Assembly: GCA_948144175.1 (NCBI GenBank)
Contig: CANXME010002307.1
Location: 1,447,001-1,511,000 of the forward strand
Direction: 5' to 3'
Source of the DNA: Closterium sp. NIES-65
Taxonomy: Eukaryota > Streptophyta > Zygnematophyceae > Desmidiales > Closteriaceae
DNA length: 64,000 bases
The notes beneath the pieces were generated by a model, which did not search any database, was not told the DNA's origin, and saw only the letters and a list, made by a program, of their open reading frames with translations. How positions within the stretch are numbered: the first letter of the stretch is position 1; every line of letters begins with the position of its first letter. The translations under genes were made by a program, and so were the position numbers. Of this stretch, positions 50,970 to 63,897 are shown piece by piece.

Positions 50970-53900
50970 CACTCAAGCAAAGCACTCAAGCAAAGCACTC
51001 AAGCAAAGCACTCAAGCAAAGCACTCAAGCAAAGCACTCAAGCAAAGCACTCAAGAAAAGCACTCAAGCAAAGCACTCAAGCAAAGCACTCAAGAAAAGC
51101 ACTCAAGCAAAGCACTCAAGCAAAGCACTCAAGCAAAGCACTCAAGCAAAGCACTCAAGCAAAGCACTCAAGCAAAGCACTCAAGAAAAGCACTCAAGAA
51201 AAGCACTCAAGCAAAGCACTCAAGCAAAGCACTCAAGCAAAGCACTCAAGAAAAGCACTCAAGAAAAGCACTCAAGCAAAGCACTCAAGCAAAGCACTCA
51301 AGCAAAGCACTCAAGCAAAGCACTCAAGCAAAGCACTCAAGCAAAGCACTCAAGAAAAGCACTCAAGAAAAGCACTCAAGCAAAGCACTCAAGCAAAGCA
51401 CTCAAGCAAAGCACTCAAGCAAAGCACTCAAGCAAAGCACTCAAGAAAAGCACTCAAGAAAAGCACTCAAGCAAAGCACTCAAGCAAAGCACTCAAGCAA
51501 AGCACTCAAGCAAAGCACTCAAGCAAAGCACTCAAGAAAAGCACTCAAGAAAAGCACTCAAGCAAAGCACTCAAGCAAAGCACTCAAGCAAAGCACTCAA
51601 GCAAAGCACTCAAGAAAAGCACTCAAGCAAAGCACTCAAGCAAAGCACTCAAGCAAAGCACTCAAGCAAAGCACTCAAGCAAAGCACTCAAGCAAAGCAC
51701 TCAAGAAAAGCACTCAAGCAAAGCACTCAAGCAAAGCACTCAAGCAAAGCACTCAAGCAAAGCACTCAAGCAAAGCACTCAAGCAAAGCACTCAAGAAAA
51801 GCACTCAAGAAAAGCACTCAAGCAAAGCACTCAAGCAAAGCACTCAAGCAAAGCACTCAAGAAAAGCACTCAAGAAAAGCACTCAAGCAAAGCACTCAAG
51901 CAAAGCACTCAAGCAAAGCACTCAAGCAAAGCACTCAAGAAAAGCACTCAAGCAAAGCACTCAAGAAAAGCACTCAAGAAAAGCACTCAAGCAAAGCACT
52001 CAAGCAAAGCACTCAAGCAAAGCACTCAAGAAAAGCACTCAAGAAAAGCACTCAAGCAAAGCACTCAAGCAAAGCACTCAAGCAAAGCACTCAAGCAAAG
52101 CACTCAAGCAAAGCACTCAAGCAAAGCACTCAAGCAAAGCACTCAAGCAAAGCACTCAAGCAAAGCACTCAAGCAAAGCACTCAAGCAAAGCACTCAAGA
52201 AAAGCACTCAAGAAAAGCACTCAAGCAAAGCACTCAAGCAAAGCACTCAAGCAAAGCACTCAAGCAAAGCACTCAAGCAAAGCACTCAAGCAAAGCACTC
52301 AAGCAAAGCACTCAAGAAAAGCACTCAAGAAAAGCACTCAAGCAAAGCACTCAAGCAAAGCACTCAAGCAAAGCACTCAAGCAAAGCACTCAAGCAAAGC
52401 ACTCAAGAAAAGCACTCAAGCAAAGCACTCAAGCAAAGCACTCAAGCAAAGCACTCAAGCAAAGCACTCAAGCAAAGCACTCAAGCAAAGCACTCAAGCA
52501 AAGCACTCAAGCAAAGCACTCAAGCAAAGCACTCAAGCAAAGCACTCAAGCAAAGCACTCAAGCAAAGCACTCAAGAAAAGCACTCAAGCAAAGCACTCA
52601 AGCAAAGCACTCAAGCAAAGCACTCAAGCAAAGCACTCAAGAAAGCACTCAAGAAAAGCACTCAAGCAAAGCACTCAAGCAAAGCACTCAAGCAAAGCAC
52701 TCAAGCAAAGCACTCAAGCAAAGCACTCAAGAAAAGCACTCAAGCAAAGCACTCAAGCAAAGCACTCAAGCAAAGCACTCAAGCAAAGCACTCAAGAAAA
52801 GCACTCAAGCAAAGCACTCAAGCAAAGCACTCAAGCAAAGCACTCAAGCAAAGCACTCAAGCAAAGCACTCAAGCAAAGCACTCAAGCAAAGCACTCAAG
52901 AAAAGCACTCAAGCAAAGCACTCAAGCAAAGCACTCAAGAAAAGCACTCAAGCAAAGCACTCAAGCAAAGCACTCAAGCAAAGCACTCAAGAAAGCACTC
53001 AAGCAAAGCACTCAAGCAAAGCACTCAAGCAAAGCACTCAAGCAAAGCACTCAAGCAAAGCACTCAAGCAAAGCACTCAAGCAAAGCACTCAAGAAAAGC
53101 ACTCAAGCAAAGCACTCAAGCAAAGCACTCAAGCAAAGCACTCAAGCAAAGCACTCAAGCAAAGCACTCAAGCAAAGCACTCAAGCAAAGCACTCAAGCA
53201 AAGCACTCAAGCAAAGCACTCAAGCAAAGCACTCAAGCAAAGCACTCAAGCAAAGCACTCAAGCAAAGCACTCAAGCAAAGCACTCAAGCAAAGCACTCA
53301 AGCAAAGCACTCAAGCAAAGCACTCAAGCAAAGCACTCAAGCAAAGCACTCAAGAAAAGCACTCAAGAAAAGCACTCAAGCAAAGCACTCAAGCAAAGCA
53401 CTCAAGCAAAGCACTCAAGAAAAGCACTCAAGAAAAGCACTCAAGCAAAGCACTCAAGCAAAGCACTCAAGCAAAGCACTCAAGCAAAGCACTCAAGAAA
53501 AGCACTCAAGCAAAGCACTCAAGAAAAGCACTCAAGAAAAGCACTCAAGCAAAGCACTCAAGCAAAGCACTCAAGCAAAGCACTCAAGAAAAGCACTCAA
53601 GCAAAGCACTCAAGCAAAGCACTCAAGCAAAGCACTCAAGCAAAGCACTCAAGCAAAGCACTCAAGCAAAGCACTCAAGCAAAGCACTCAAGCAAAGCAC
53701 TCAAGCAAAGCACTCAAGCAAAGCACTCAAGCAAAGCACTCAAGAAAAGCACTCAAGCAAAGCACTCAAGCAAAGCACTCAAGCAAAGCACTCAAGCAAA
53801 GCACTCAAGCAAAGCACTCAAGCAAAGCACTCAAGAAAAGCACTCAAGAAAAGCACTCAAGCAAAGCACTCAAGCAAAGCACTCAAGCAAAGCACTCAAG

Positions 53901-55036
53901 AAAAGCACTCAAGAAAAGCACTCAAGCAAAGCACTCAAGCAAAGCACTCAAGCAAAGCACTCAAGCAAAGCACTCAAGCAAAGCACTCAAGCAAAGCACT
54001 CAAGAAAAGCACTCAAGAAAAGCACTCAAGCAAAGCACTCAAGCAAAGCACTCAAGCAAAGCACTCAAGAAAAGCACTCAAGAAAAGCACTCAAGCAAAG
54101 CACTCAAGCAAAGCACTCAAGCAAAGCACTCAAGCAAAGCACTCAAGCAAAGCACTCAAGCAAAGCACTCAAGCAAAGCACTCAAGAAAAGCACTCAAGC
54201 AAAGCACTCAAGCAAAGCACTCAAGCAAAGCACTCAAGAAAAGCACTCAAGAAAAGCACTCAAGCAAAGCACTCAAGCAAAGCACTCAAGCAAAGCACTC
54301 AAGCAAAGCACTCAAGCAAAGCACTCAAGCAAAGCACTCAAGCAAAGCACTCAAGAAAAGCACTCAAGAAAAGCACTCAAGCAAAGCACTCAAGCAAAGC
54401 ACTCAAGCAAAGCACTCAAGCAAAGCACTCAAGCAAAGCACTCAAGAAAAGCACTCAAGCAAAGCACTCAAGCAAAGCACTCAAGCAAAGCACTCAAGCA
54501 AAGCACTCAAGCAAAGCACTCAAGCAAAGCACTCAAGCAAAGCACTCAAGCAAAGCACTCAAGCAAAGCACTCAAGCAAAGCACTCAAGCAAAGCACTCA
54601 AGCAAAGCACTCAAGCAAAGCACTCAAGAAAAGCACTCAAGCAAAGCACTCAAGCAAAGCACTCAAGCAAAGCACTCAAGCAAAGCACTCAAGAAAAGCA
54701 CTCAAGAAAAGCACTCAAGCAAAGCACTCAAGCAAAGCACTCAAGCAAAGCACTCAAGCAAAGCACTCAAGCAAAGCACTCAAGAAAAGCACTCAAGCAA
54801 AGCACTCAAGCAAAGCACTCAAGCAAAGCACTCAAGCAAAGCACTCAAGAAAAGCACTCAAGCAAAGCACTCAAGCAAAGCACTCAAGCAAAGCACTCAA
54901 GCAAAGCACTCAAGCAAAGCACTCAAGCAAAGCACTCAAGCAAAGCACTCAAGAAAAGCACTCAAGCAAAGCACTCAAGAAAAGCACTCAAGAAAAGCAC
55001 TCAAGAAAAGCACTCAAGCAAAGCACTCAAGCAAAG

Positions 55037-55049
55037 CACTCAAGAAACG
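55037..55049 (+). repeat. Rare e-type monomer
   Basis: Third CACTCAAGAAACG unit. Left context is C7 A C AAA C2 as in the other two. To the right it continues C6 AA C5 A, resembling the copy at 41417-41598 (C6 AA C5) rather than block R (C6 AAA C4). This suggests an older shared origin or recombination between module lineages. Confidence 0.93.
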
Positions 55050-57437
55050 CACTCAAGCAAAGCACTCAAGCAAAGCACTCAAGCAAAGCACTCAAGCAAA
55101 GCACTCAAGCAAAGCACTCAAGCAAAGCACTCAAGAAAAGCACTCAAGAAAAGCACTCAAGCAAAGCACTCAAGCAAAGCACTCAAGCAAAGCACTCAAG
55201 CAAAGCACTCAAGCAAAGCACTCAAGAAAAGCACTCAAGCAAAGCACTCAAGCAAAGCACTCAAGCAAAGCACTCAAGCAAAGCACTCAAGCAAAGCACT
55301 CAAGCAAAGCACTCAAGCAAAGCACTCAAGCAAAGCACTCAAGCAAAGCACTCAAGCAAAGCACTCAAGCAAAGCACTCAAGCAAAGCACTCAAGAAAAG
55401 CACTCAAGAAAGCACTCAAGCAAAGCACTCAAGCAAAGCACTCAAGCAAAGCACTCAAGCAAAGCACTCAAGAAAAGCACTCAAGCAAAGCACTCAAGCA
55501 AAGCACTCAAGCAAAGCACTCAAGCAAAGCACTCAAGAAAAGCACTCAAGCAAAGCACTCAAGCAAAGCACTCAAGAAAGCACTCAAGCAAAGCACTCAA
55601 GCAAAGCACTCAAGCAAAGCACTCAAGAAAAGCACTCAAGAAAAGCACTCAAGCAAAGCACTCAAGCAAAGCACTCAAGCAAAGCACTCAAGCAAAGCAC
55701 TCAAGCAAAGCACTCAAGCAAAGCACTCAAGCAAAGCACTCAAGCAAAGCACTCAAGCAAAGCACTCAAGCAAAGCACTCAAGCAAAGCACTCAAGAAAG
55801 CACTCAAGCAAAGCACTCAAGCAAAGCACTCAAGCAAAGCACTCAAGCAAAGCACTCAAGCAAAGCACTCAAGAAAAGCACTCAAGAAAAGCACTCAAGC
55901 AAAGCACTCAAGCAAAGCACTCAAGCAAAGCACTCAAGCAAAGCACTCAAGAAAAGCACTCAAGCAAAGCACTCAAGCAAAGCACTCAAGCAAAGCACTC
56001 AAGCAAAGCACTCAAGAAAAGCACTCAAGCAAAGCACTCAAGAAAAGCACTCAAGAAAAGCACTCAAGCAAAGCACTCAAGCAAAGCACTCAAGCAAAGC
56101 ACTCAAGAAAAGCACTCAAGAAAAGCACTCAAGCAAAGCACTCAAGCAAAGCACTCAAGCAAAGCACTCAAGCAAAGCACTCAAGCAAAGCACTCAAGCA
56201 AAGCACTCAAGCAAAGCACTCAAGCAAAGCACTCAAGAAAAGCACTCAAGCAAAGCACTCAAGCAAAGCACTCAAGAAAAGCACTCAAGAAAGCACTCAA
56301 GCAAAGCACTCAAGCAAAGCACTCAAGCAAAGCACTCAAGCAAAGCACTCAAGCAAAGCACTCAAGCAAAGCACTCAAGCAAAGCACTCAAGCAAAGCAC
56401 TCAAGCAAAGCACTCAAGAAAAGCACTCAAGCAAAGCACTCAAGCAAAGCACTCAAGCAAAGCACTCAAGAAAAGCACTCAAGCAAAGCACTCAAGCAAA
56501 GCACTCAAGCAAAGCACTCAAGCAAAGCACTCAAGCAAAGCACTCAAGCAAAGCACTCAAGCAAAGCACTCAAGAAAAGCACTCAAGCAAAGCACTCAAG
56601 CAAAGCACTCAAGCAAAGCACTCAAGCAAAGCACTCAAGCAAAGCACTCAAGCAAAGCACTCAAGAAAAGCACTCAAGAAAAGCACTCAAGCAAAGCACT
56701 CAAGCAAAGCACTCAAGCAAAGCACTCAAGCAAAGCACTCAAGAAAAGCACTCAAGCAAAGCACTCAAGCAAAGCACTCAAGAAAAGCACTCAAGCAAAG
56801 CACTCAAGCAAAGCACTCAAGCAAAGCACTCAAGCAAAGCACTCAAGCAAAGCACTCAAGCAAAGCACTCAAGCAAAGCACTCAAGCAAAGCACTCAAGC
56901 AAAGCACTCAAGAAAAGCACTCAAGAAAAGCACTCAAGCAAAGCACTCAAGCAAAGCACTCAAGCAAAGCACTCAAGCAAAGCACTCAAGCAAAGCACTC
57001 AAGCAAAGCACTCAAGAAAAGCACTCAAGCAAAGCACTCAAGCAAAGCACTCAAGCAAAGCACTCAAGCAAAGCACTCAAGCAAAGCACTCAAGCAAAGC
57101 ACTCAAGCAAAGCACTCAAGCAAAGCACTCAAGAAAAGCACTCAAGCAAAGCACTCAAGCAAAGCACTCAAGAAAAGCACTCAAGCAAAGCACTCAAGCA
57201 AAGCACTCAAGCAAAGCACTCAAGCAAAGCACTCAAGCAAAGCACTCAAGCAAAGCACTCAAGCAAAGCACTCAAGCAAAGCACTCAAGCAAAGCACTCA
57301 AGAAAAGCACTCAAGCAAAGCACTCAAGCAAAGCACTCAAGCAAAGCACTCAAGCAAAGCACTCAAGCAAAGCACTCAAGCAAAGCACTCAAGCAAAGCA
57401 CTCAAGCAAAGCACTCAAGCAAAGCACTCAAGCAAAG

Positions 57438-57450
57438 CACTCAAAAAAAG
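57438..57450 (+). repeat. Monomer variant with G8 to A
   Basis: CACTCAAAAAAAG within a long stretch of plain C units, at the approximate start of the intermediate-density zone. Confidence 0.92.
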
Positions 57451-60400
57451 CACTCAAGCAAAGCACTCAAGCAAAGCACTCAAGCAAAGCACTCAAGCAA
57501 AGCACTCAAGCAAAGCACTCAAGAAAAGCACTCAAGCAAAGCACTCAAGCAAAGCACTCAAGCAAAGCACTCAAGCAAAGCACTCAAGCAAAGCACTCAA
57601 GCAAAGCACTCAAGCAAAGCACTCAAGCAAAGCACTCAAGCAAAGCACTCAAGCAAAGCACTCAAGCAAAGCACTCAAGAAAAGCACTCAAGAAAAGCAC
57701 TCAAGCAAAGCACTCAAGCAAAGCACTCAAGCAAAGCACTCAAGCAAAGCACTCAAGCAAAGCACTCAAGCAAAGCACTCAAGCAAAGCACTCAAGCAAA
57801 GCACTCAAGCAAAGCACTCAAGCAAAGCACTCAAGCAAAGCACTCAAGCAAAGCACTCAAGAAAAGCACTCAAGCAAAGCACTCAAGCAAAGCACTCAAG
57901 CAAAGCACTCAAGCAAAGCACTCAAGAAAAGCACTCAAGCAAAGCACTCAAGCAAAGCACTCAAGAAAAGCACTCAAGCAAAGCACTCAAGCAAAGCACT
58001 CAAGCAAAGCACTCAAGCAAAGCACTCAAGCAAAGCACTCAAGCAAAGCACTCAAGAAAAGCACTCAAGAAAAGCACTCAAGCAAAGCACTCAAGCAAAG
58101 CACTCAAGCAAAGCACTCAAGCAAAGCACTCAAGCAAAGCACTCAAGCAAAGCACTCAAGCAAAGCACTCAAGAAAGCACTCAAGCAAAGCACTCAAGCA
58201 AAGCACTCAAGCAAAGCACTCAAGCAAAGCACTCAAGCAAAGCACTCAAGCAAAGCACTCAAGCAAAGCACTCAAGCAAAGCACTCAAGCAAAGCACTCA
58301 AGAAAAGCACTCAAGCAAAGCACTCAAGCAAAGCACTCAAGCAAAGCACTCAAGCAAAGCACTCAAGCAAAGCACTCAAGCAAAGCACTCAAGCAAAGCA
58401 CTCAAGCAAAGCACTCAAGCAAAGCACTCAAGCAAAGCACTCAAGCAAAGCACTCAAGCAAAGCACTCAAGCAAAGCACTCAAGCAAAGCACTCAAGCAA
58501 AGCACTCAAGCAAAGCACTCAAGCAAAGCACTCAAGCAAAGCACTCAAGCAAAGCACTCAAGCAAAGCACTCAAGCAAAGCACTCAAGAAAAGCACTCAA
58601 GCAAAGCACTCAAGCAAAGCACTCAAGCAAAGCACTCAAGCAAAGCACTCAAGAAAAGCACTCAAGCAAAGCACTCAAGCAAAGCACTCAAGCAAAGCAC
58701 TCAAGCAAAGCACTCAAGCAAAGCACTCAAGCAAAGCACTCAAGAAAGCACTCAAGAAAAGCACTCAAGCAAAGCACTCAAGCAAAGCACTCAAGCAAAG
58801 CACTCAAGCAAAGCACTCAAGAAAAGCACTCAAGCAAAGCACTCAAGCAAAGCACTCAAGCAAAGCACTCAAGCAAAGCACTCAAGCAAAGCACTCAAGC
58901 AAAGCACTCAAGCAAAGCACTCAAGCAAAGCACTCAAGAAAAGCACTCAAGCAAAGCACTCAAGCAAAGCACTCAAGCAAAGCACTCAAGCAAAGCACTC
59001 AAGCAAAGCACTCAAGCAAAGCACTCAAGAAAAGCACTCAAGCAAAGCACTCAAGCAAAGCACTCAAGCAAAGCACTCAAGCAAAGCACTCAAGAAAAGC
59101 ACTCAAGAAAAGCACTCAAGCAAAGCACTCAAGCAAAGCACTCAAGCAAAGCACTCAAGCAAAGCACTCAAGAAAAGCACTCAAGCAAAGCACTCAAGCA
59201 AAGCACTCAAGCAAAGCACTCAAGCAAAGCACTCAAGCAAAGCACTCAAGCAAAGCACTCAAGAAAAGCACTCAAGAAAAGCACTCAAGCAAAGCACTCA
59301 AGCAAAGCACTCAAGCAAAGCACTCAAGCAAAGCACTCAAGCAAAGCACTCAAGCAAAGCACTCAAGCAAAGCACTCAAGCAAAGCACTCAAGCAAAGCA
59401 CTCAAGCAAAGCACTCAAGCAAAGCACTCAAGCAAAGCACTCAAGCAAAGCACTCAAGCAAAGCACTCAAGCAAAGCACTCAAGCAAAGCACTCAAGCAA
59501 AGCACTCAAGCAAAGCACTCAAGCAAAGCACTCAAGCAAAGCACTCAAGCAAAGCACTCAAGCAAAGCACTCAAGCAAAGCACTCAAGCAAAGCACTCAA
59601 GCAAAGCACTCAAGCAAAGCACTCAAGAAAAGCACTCAAGCAAAGCACTCAAGCAAAGCACTCAAGAAAAGCACTCAAGCAAAGCACTCAAGCAAAGCAC
59701 TCAAGCAAAGCACTCAAGCAAAGCACTCAAGCAAAGCACTCAAGCAAAGCACTCAAGCAAAGCACTCAAGCAAAGCACTCAAGCAAAGCACTCAAGCAAA
59801 GCACTCAAGCAAAGCACTCAAGCAAAGCACTCAAGAAAAGCACTCAAGCAAAGCACTCAAGCAAAGCACTCAAGAAAAGCACTCAAGCAAAGCACTCAAG
59901 CAAAGCACTCAAGCAAAGCACTCAAGCAAAGCACTCAAGCAAAGCACTCAAGCAAAGCACTCAAGCAAAGCACTCAAGCAAAGCACTCAAGCAAAGCACT
60001 CAAGCAAAGCACTCAAGCAAAGCACTCAAGCAAAGCACTCAAGCAAAGCACTCAAGCAAAGCACTCAAGCAAAGCACTCAAGCAAAGCACTCAAGCAAAG
60101 CACTCAAGCAAAGCACTCAAGCAAAGCACTCAAGAAAAGCACTCAAGCAAAGCACTCAAGCAAAGCACTCAAGCAAAGCACTCAAGCAAAGCACTCAAGC
60201 AAAGCACTCAAGCAAAGCACTCAAGAAAAGCACTCAAGCAAAGCACTCAAGCAAAGCACTCAAGCAAAGCACTCAAGCAAAGCACTCAAGCAAAGCACTC
60301 AAGCAAAGCACTCAAGCAAAGCACTCAAGCAAAGCACTCAAGCAAAGCACTCAAGCAAAGCACTCAAGCAAAGCACTCAAGCAAAGCACTCAAGAAAAGC

Positions 60401-60480
60401 ACTCAAGCAAAGCACTCAAGCAAAGCACTCAAGCAAAGCACTCAAGCAAAGCACTCAAGCAAAGCACTCAAGCAAAGCAC
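57451..60480 (+). repeat. Intermediate-density satellite zone
   Basis: A units are sparser than on either side, about 31 variant units among roughly 233 by a quick count, and C runs are longer, for example 26 units at 59282-59619. The recurring modules were not recognised here. Boundaries are approximate. It may be a second, partly invaded homogenised tract like 11979-22374. Confidence 0.55.
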
Positions 60481-62785
60481 TCAAGCAAAGCACTCAAGAA
60501 AAGCACTCAAGAAAAGCACTCAAGCAAAGCACTCAAGCAAAGCACTCAAGCAAAGCACTCAAGCAAAGCACTCAAGCAAAGCACTCAAGAAAGCACTCAA
60601 GCAAAGCACTCAAGCAAAGCACTCAAGAAAAGCACTCAAGCAAAGCACTCAAGCAAAGCACTCAAGAAAAGCACTCAAGCAAAGCACTCAAGCAAAGCAC
60701 TCAAGCAAAGCACTCAAGCAAAGCACTCAAGCAAAGCACTCAAGCAAAGCACTCAAGAAAAGCACTCAAGAAAAGCACTCAAGCAAAGCACTCAAGCAAA
60801 GCACTCAAGCAAAGCACTCAAGCAAAGCACTCAAGAAAAGCACTCAAGCAAAGCACTCAAGCAAAGCACTCAAGAAAAGCACTCAAGCAAAGCACTCAAG
60901 CAAAGCACTCAAGAAAGCACTCAAGCAAAGCACTCAAGCAAAGCACTCAAGCAAAGCACTCAAGCAAAGCACTCAAGCAAAGCACTCAAGCAAAGCACTC
61001 AAGAAAAGCACTCAAGAAAAGCACTCAAGCAAAGCACTCAAGAAAAGCACTCAAGAAAGCACTCAAGCAAAGCACTCAAGCAAAGCACTCAAGCAAAGCA
61101 CTCAAGAAAAGCACTCAAGAAAAGCACTCAAGCAAAGCACTCAAGAAAAGCACTCAAGCAAAGCACTCAAGCAAAGCACTCAAGCAAAGCACTCAAGCAA
61201 AGCACTCAAGCAAAGCACTCAAGAAAAGCACTCAAGCAAAGCACTCAAGCAAAGCACTCAAGCAAAGCACTCAAGCAAAGCACTCAAGAAAAGCACTCAA
61301 GCAAAGCACTCAAGCAAAGCACTCAAGCAAAGCACTCAAGCAAAGCACTCAAGAAAGCACTCAAGCAAAGCACTCAAGCAAAGCACTCAAGAAAAGCACT
61401 CAAGCAAAGCACTCAAGCAAAGCACTCAAGCAAAGCACTCAAGAAAGCACTCAAGAAAAGCACTCAAGCAAAGCACTCAAGCAAAGCACTCAAGCAAAGC
61501 ACTCAAGCAAAGCACTCAAGAAAAGCACTCAAGCAAAGCACTCAAGCAAAGCACTCAAGCAAAGCACTCAAGCAAAGCACTCAAGCAAAGCACTCAAGCA
61601 AAGCACTCAAGCAAAGCACTCAAGCAAAGCACTCAAGAAAAGCACTCAAGAAAAGCACTCAAGCAAAGCACTCAAGCAAAGCACTCAAGCAAAGCACTCA
61701 AGCAAAGCACTCAAGCAAAGCACTCAAGAAAAGCACTCAAGAAAAGCACTCAAGCAAAGCACTCAAGCAAAGCACTCAAGCAAAGCACTCAAGAAAAGCA
61801 CTCAAGAAAAGCACTCAAGCAAAGCACTCAAGCAAAGCACTCAAGCAAAGCACTCAAGCAAAGCACTCAAGAAAAGCACTCAAGCAAAGCACTCAAGAAA
61901 AGCACTCAAGAAAAGCACTCAAGCAAAGCACTCAAGCAAAGCACTCAAGCAAAGCACTCAAGAAAAGCACTCAAGAAAAGCACTCAAGCAAAGCACTCAA
62001 GCAAAGCACTCAAGCAAAGCACTCAAGCAAAGCACTCAAGCAAAGCACTCAAGCAAAGCACTCAAGCAAAGCACTCAAGCAAAGCACTCAAGCAAAGCAC
62101 TCAAGAAAAGCACTCAAGAAAAGCACTCAAGCAAAGCACTCAAGCAAAGCACTCAAGCAAAGCACTCAAGCAAAGCACTCAAGCAAAGCACTCAAGAAAA
62201 GCACTCAAGAAAAGCACTCAAGCAAAGCACTCAAGCAAAGCACTCAAGCAAAGCACTCAAGCAAAGCACTCAAGCAAAGCACTCAAGCAAAGCACTCAAG
62301 CAAAGCACTCAAGAAAAGCACTCAAGAAAAGCACTCAAGCAAAGCACTCAAGCAAAGCACTCAAGAAAAGCACTCAAGAAAAGCACTCAAGCAAAGCACT
62401 CAAGCAAAGCACTCAAGCAAAGCACTCAAGCAAAGCACTCAAGCAAAGCACTCAAGCAAAGCACTCAAGCAAAGCACTCAAGAAAAGCACTCAAGAAAAG
62501 CACTCAAGCAAAGCACTCAAGCAAAGCACTCAAGAAAAGCACTCAAGCAAAGCACTCAAGCAAAGCACTCAAGAAAAGCACTCAAGCAAAGCACTCAAGC
62601 AAAGCACTCAAGCAAAGCACTCAAGCAAAGCACTCAAGAAAGCACTCAAGCAAAGCACTCAAGCAAAGCACTCAAGCAAAGCACTCAAGCAAAGCACTCA
62701 AGAAAAGCACTCAAGCAAAGCACTCAAGAAAAGCACTCAAGAAAAGCACTCAAGAAAAGCACTCAAGCAAAGCACTCAAGCAAAG

Positions 62786-62793
62786 CACTCAAG
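62786..62793 (+). repeat. 8-bp truncated monomer
   Basis: A single CACTCAAG unit after A C AAA C2, in the slot that holds A, d or e in other copies of that module. It is followed by two C units and an A. Confidence 0.93.
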
Positions 62794-63885
62794 CACTCAA
62801 GCAAAGCACTCAAGCAAAGCACTCAAGAAAAGCACTCAAGCAAAGCACTCAAGCAAAGCACTCAAGCAAAGCACTCAAGCAAAGCACTCAAGAAAAGCAC
62901 TCAAGAAAAGCACTCAAGCAAAGCACTCAAGCAAAGCACTCAAGCAAAGCACTCAAGCAAAGCACTCAAGCAAAGCACTCAAGAAAAGCACTCAAGAAAA
63001 GCACTCAAGCAAAGCACTCAAGCAAAGCACTCAAGCAAAGCACTCAAGCAAAGCACTCAAGCAAAGCACTCAAGCAAAGCACTCAAGCAAAGCACTCAAG
63101 CAAAGCACTCAAGAAAAGCACTCAAGCAAAGCACTCAAGCAAAGCACTCAAGCAAAGCACTCAAGCAAAGCACTCAAGCAAAGCACTCAAGAAAAGCACT
63201 CAAGAAAAGCACTCAAGCAAAGCACTCAAGCAAAGCACTCAAGCAAAGCACTCAAGCAAAGCACTCAAGCAAAGCACTCAAGCAAAGCACTCAAGCAAAG
63301 CACTCAAGCAAAGCACTCAAGAAAAGCACTCAAGCAAAGCACTCAAGAAAAGCACTCAAGAAAAGCACTCAAGCAAAGCACTCAAGCAAAGCACTCAAGC
63401 AAAGCACTCAAGCAAAGCACTCAAGCAAAGCACTCAAGAAAAGCACTCAAGCAAAGCACTCAAGCAAAGCACTCAAGCAAAGCACTCAAGCAAAGCACTC
63501 AAGAAAAGCACTCAAGAAAAGCACTCAAGCAAAGCACTCAAGCAAAGCACTCAAGCAAAGCACTCAAGCAAAGCACTCAAGCAAAGCACTCAAGAAAAGC
63601 ACTCAAGAAAAGCACTCAAGCAAAGCACTCAAGCAAAGCACTCAAGCAAAGCACTCAAGCAAAGCACTCAAGCAAAGCACTCAAGCAAAGCACTCAAGCA
63701 AAGCACTCAAGCAAAGCACTCAAGAAAAGCACTCAAGCAAAGCACTCAAGCAAAGCACTCAAGCAAAGCACTCAAGCAAAGCACTCAAGCAAAGCACTCA
63801 AGAAAAGCACTCAAGAAAAGCACTCAAGCAAAGCACTCAAGCAAAGCACTCAAGCAAAGCACTCAAGCAAAGCACTCAAGCAAAG

Positions 63886-63897
63886 CACTCAAAAAAG
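63886..63897 (+). repeat. 12-bp monomer with G8 to A
   Basis: CACTCAAAAAAG, the same form as at 38059, near the right edge of the window. Confidence 0.92.

Larger units (their letters stand above)
22375..57450 (+). repeat. Variant-rich zone with higher-order structure
   Basis: A units are frequent and mostly paired: 34 variant units among 116 from 22375 to 23882, about 29%. C runs between them take a small set of lengths, above all 3, 4, 5, 7 and 10. All the long duplicated blocks I could verify lie here, with most copies of the 234-bp module and all five full copies of the 572-bp one. Most rare variants are here too: the three e units, the three GG units, three of the four 8-bp units and the CG unit. 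Pockets of lower density exist inside, for example 23961-24506 with C runs of 18, 14 and 8. The right-hand limit is approximate, because the change in density is gradual. Confidence 0.8.

Noticed and set aside
22375-57450. A higher-order repeat with one fixed period.
   Set aside because: Copies of the same blocks lie at many unrelated distances (1,910, 2,327, 2,570, 4,900 and 8,961 bp among others), so no single period fits.
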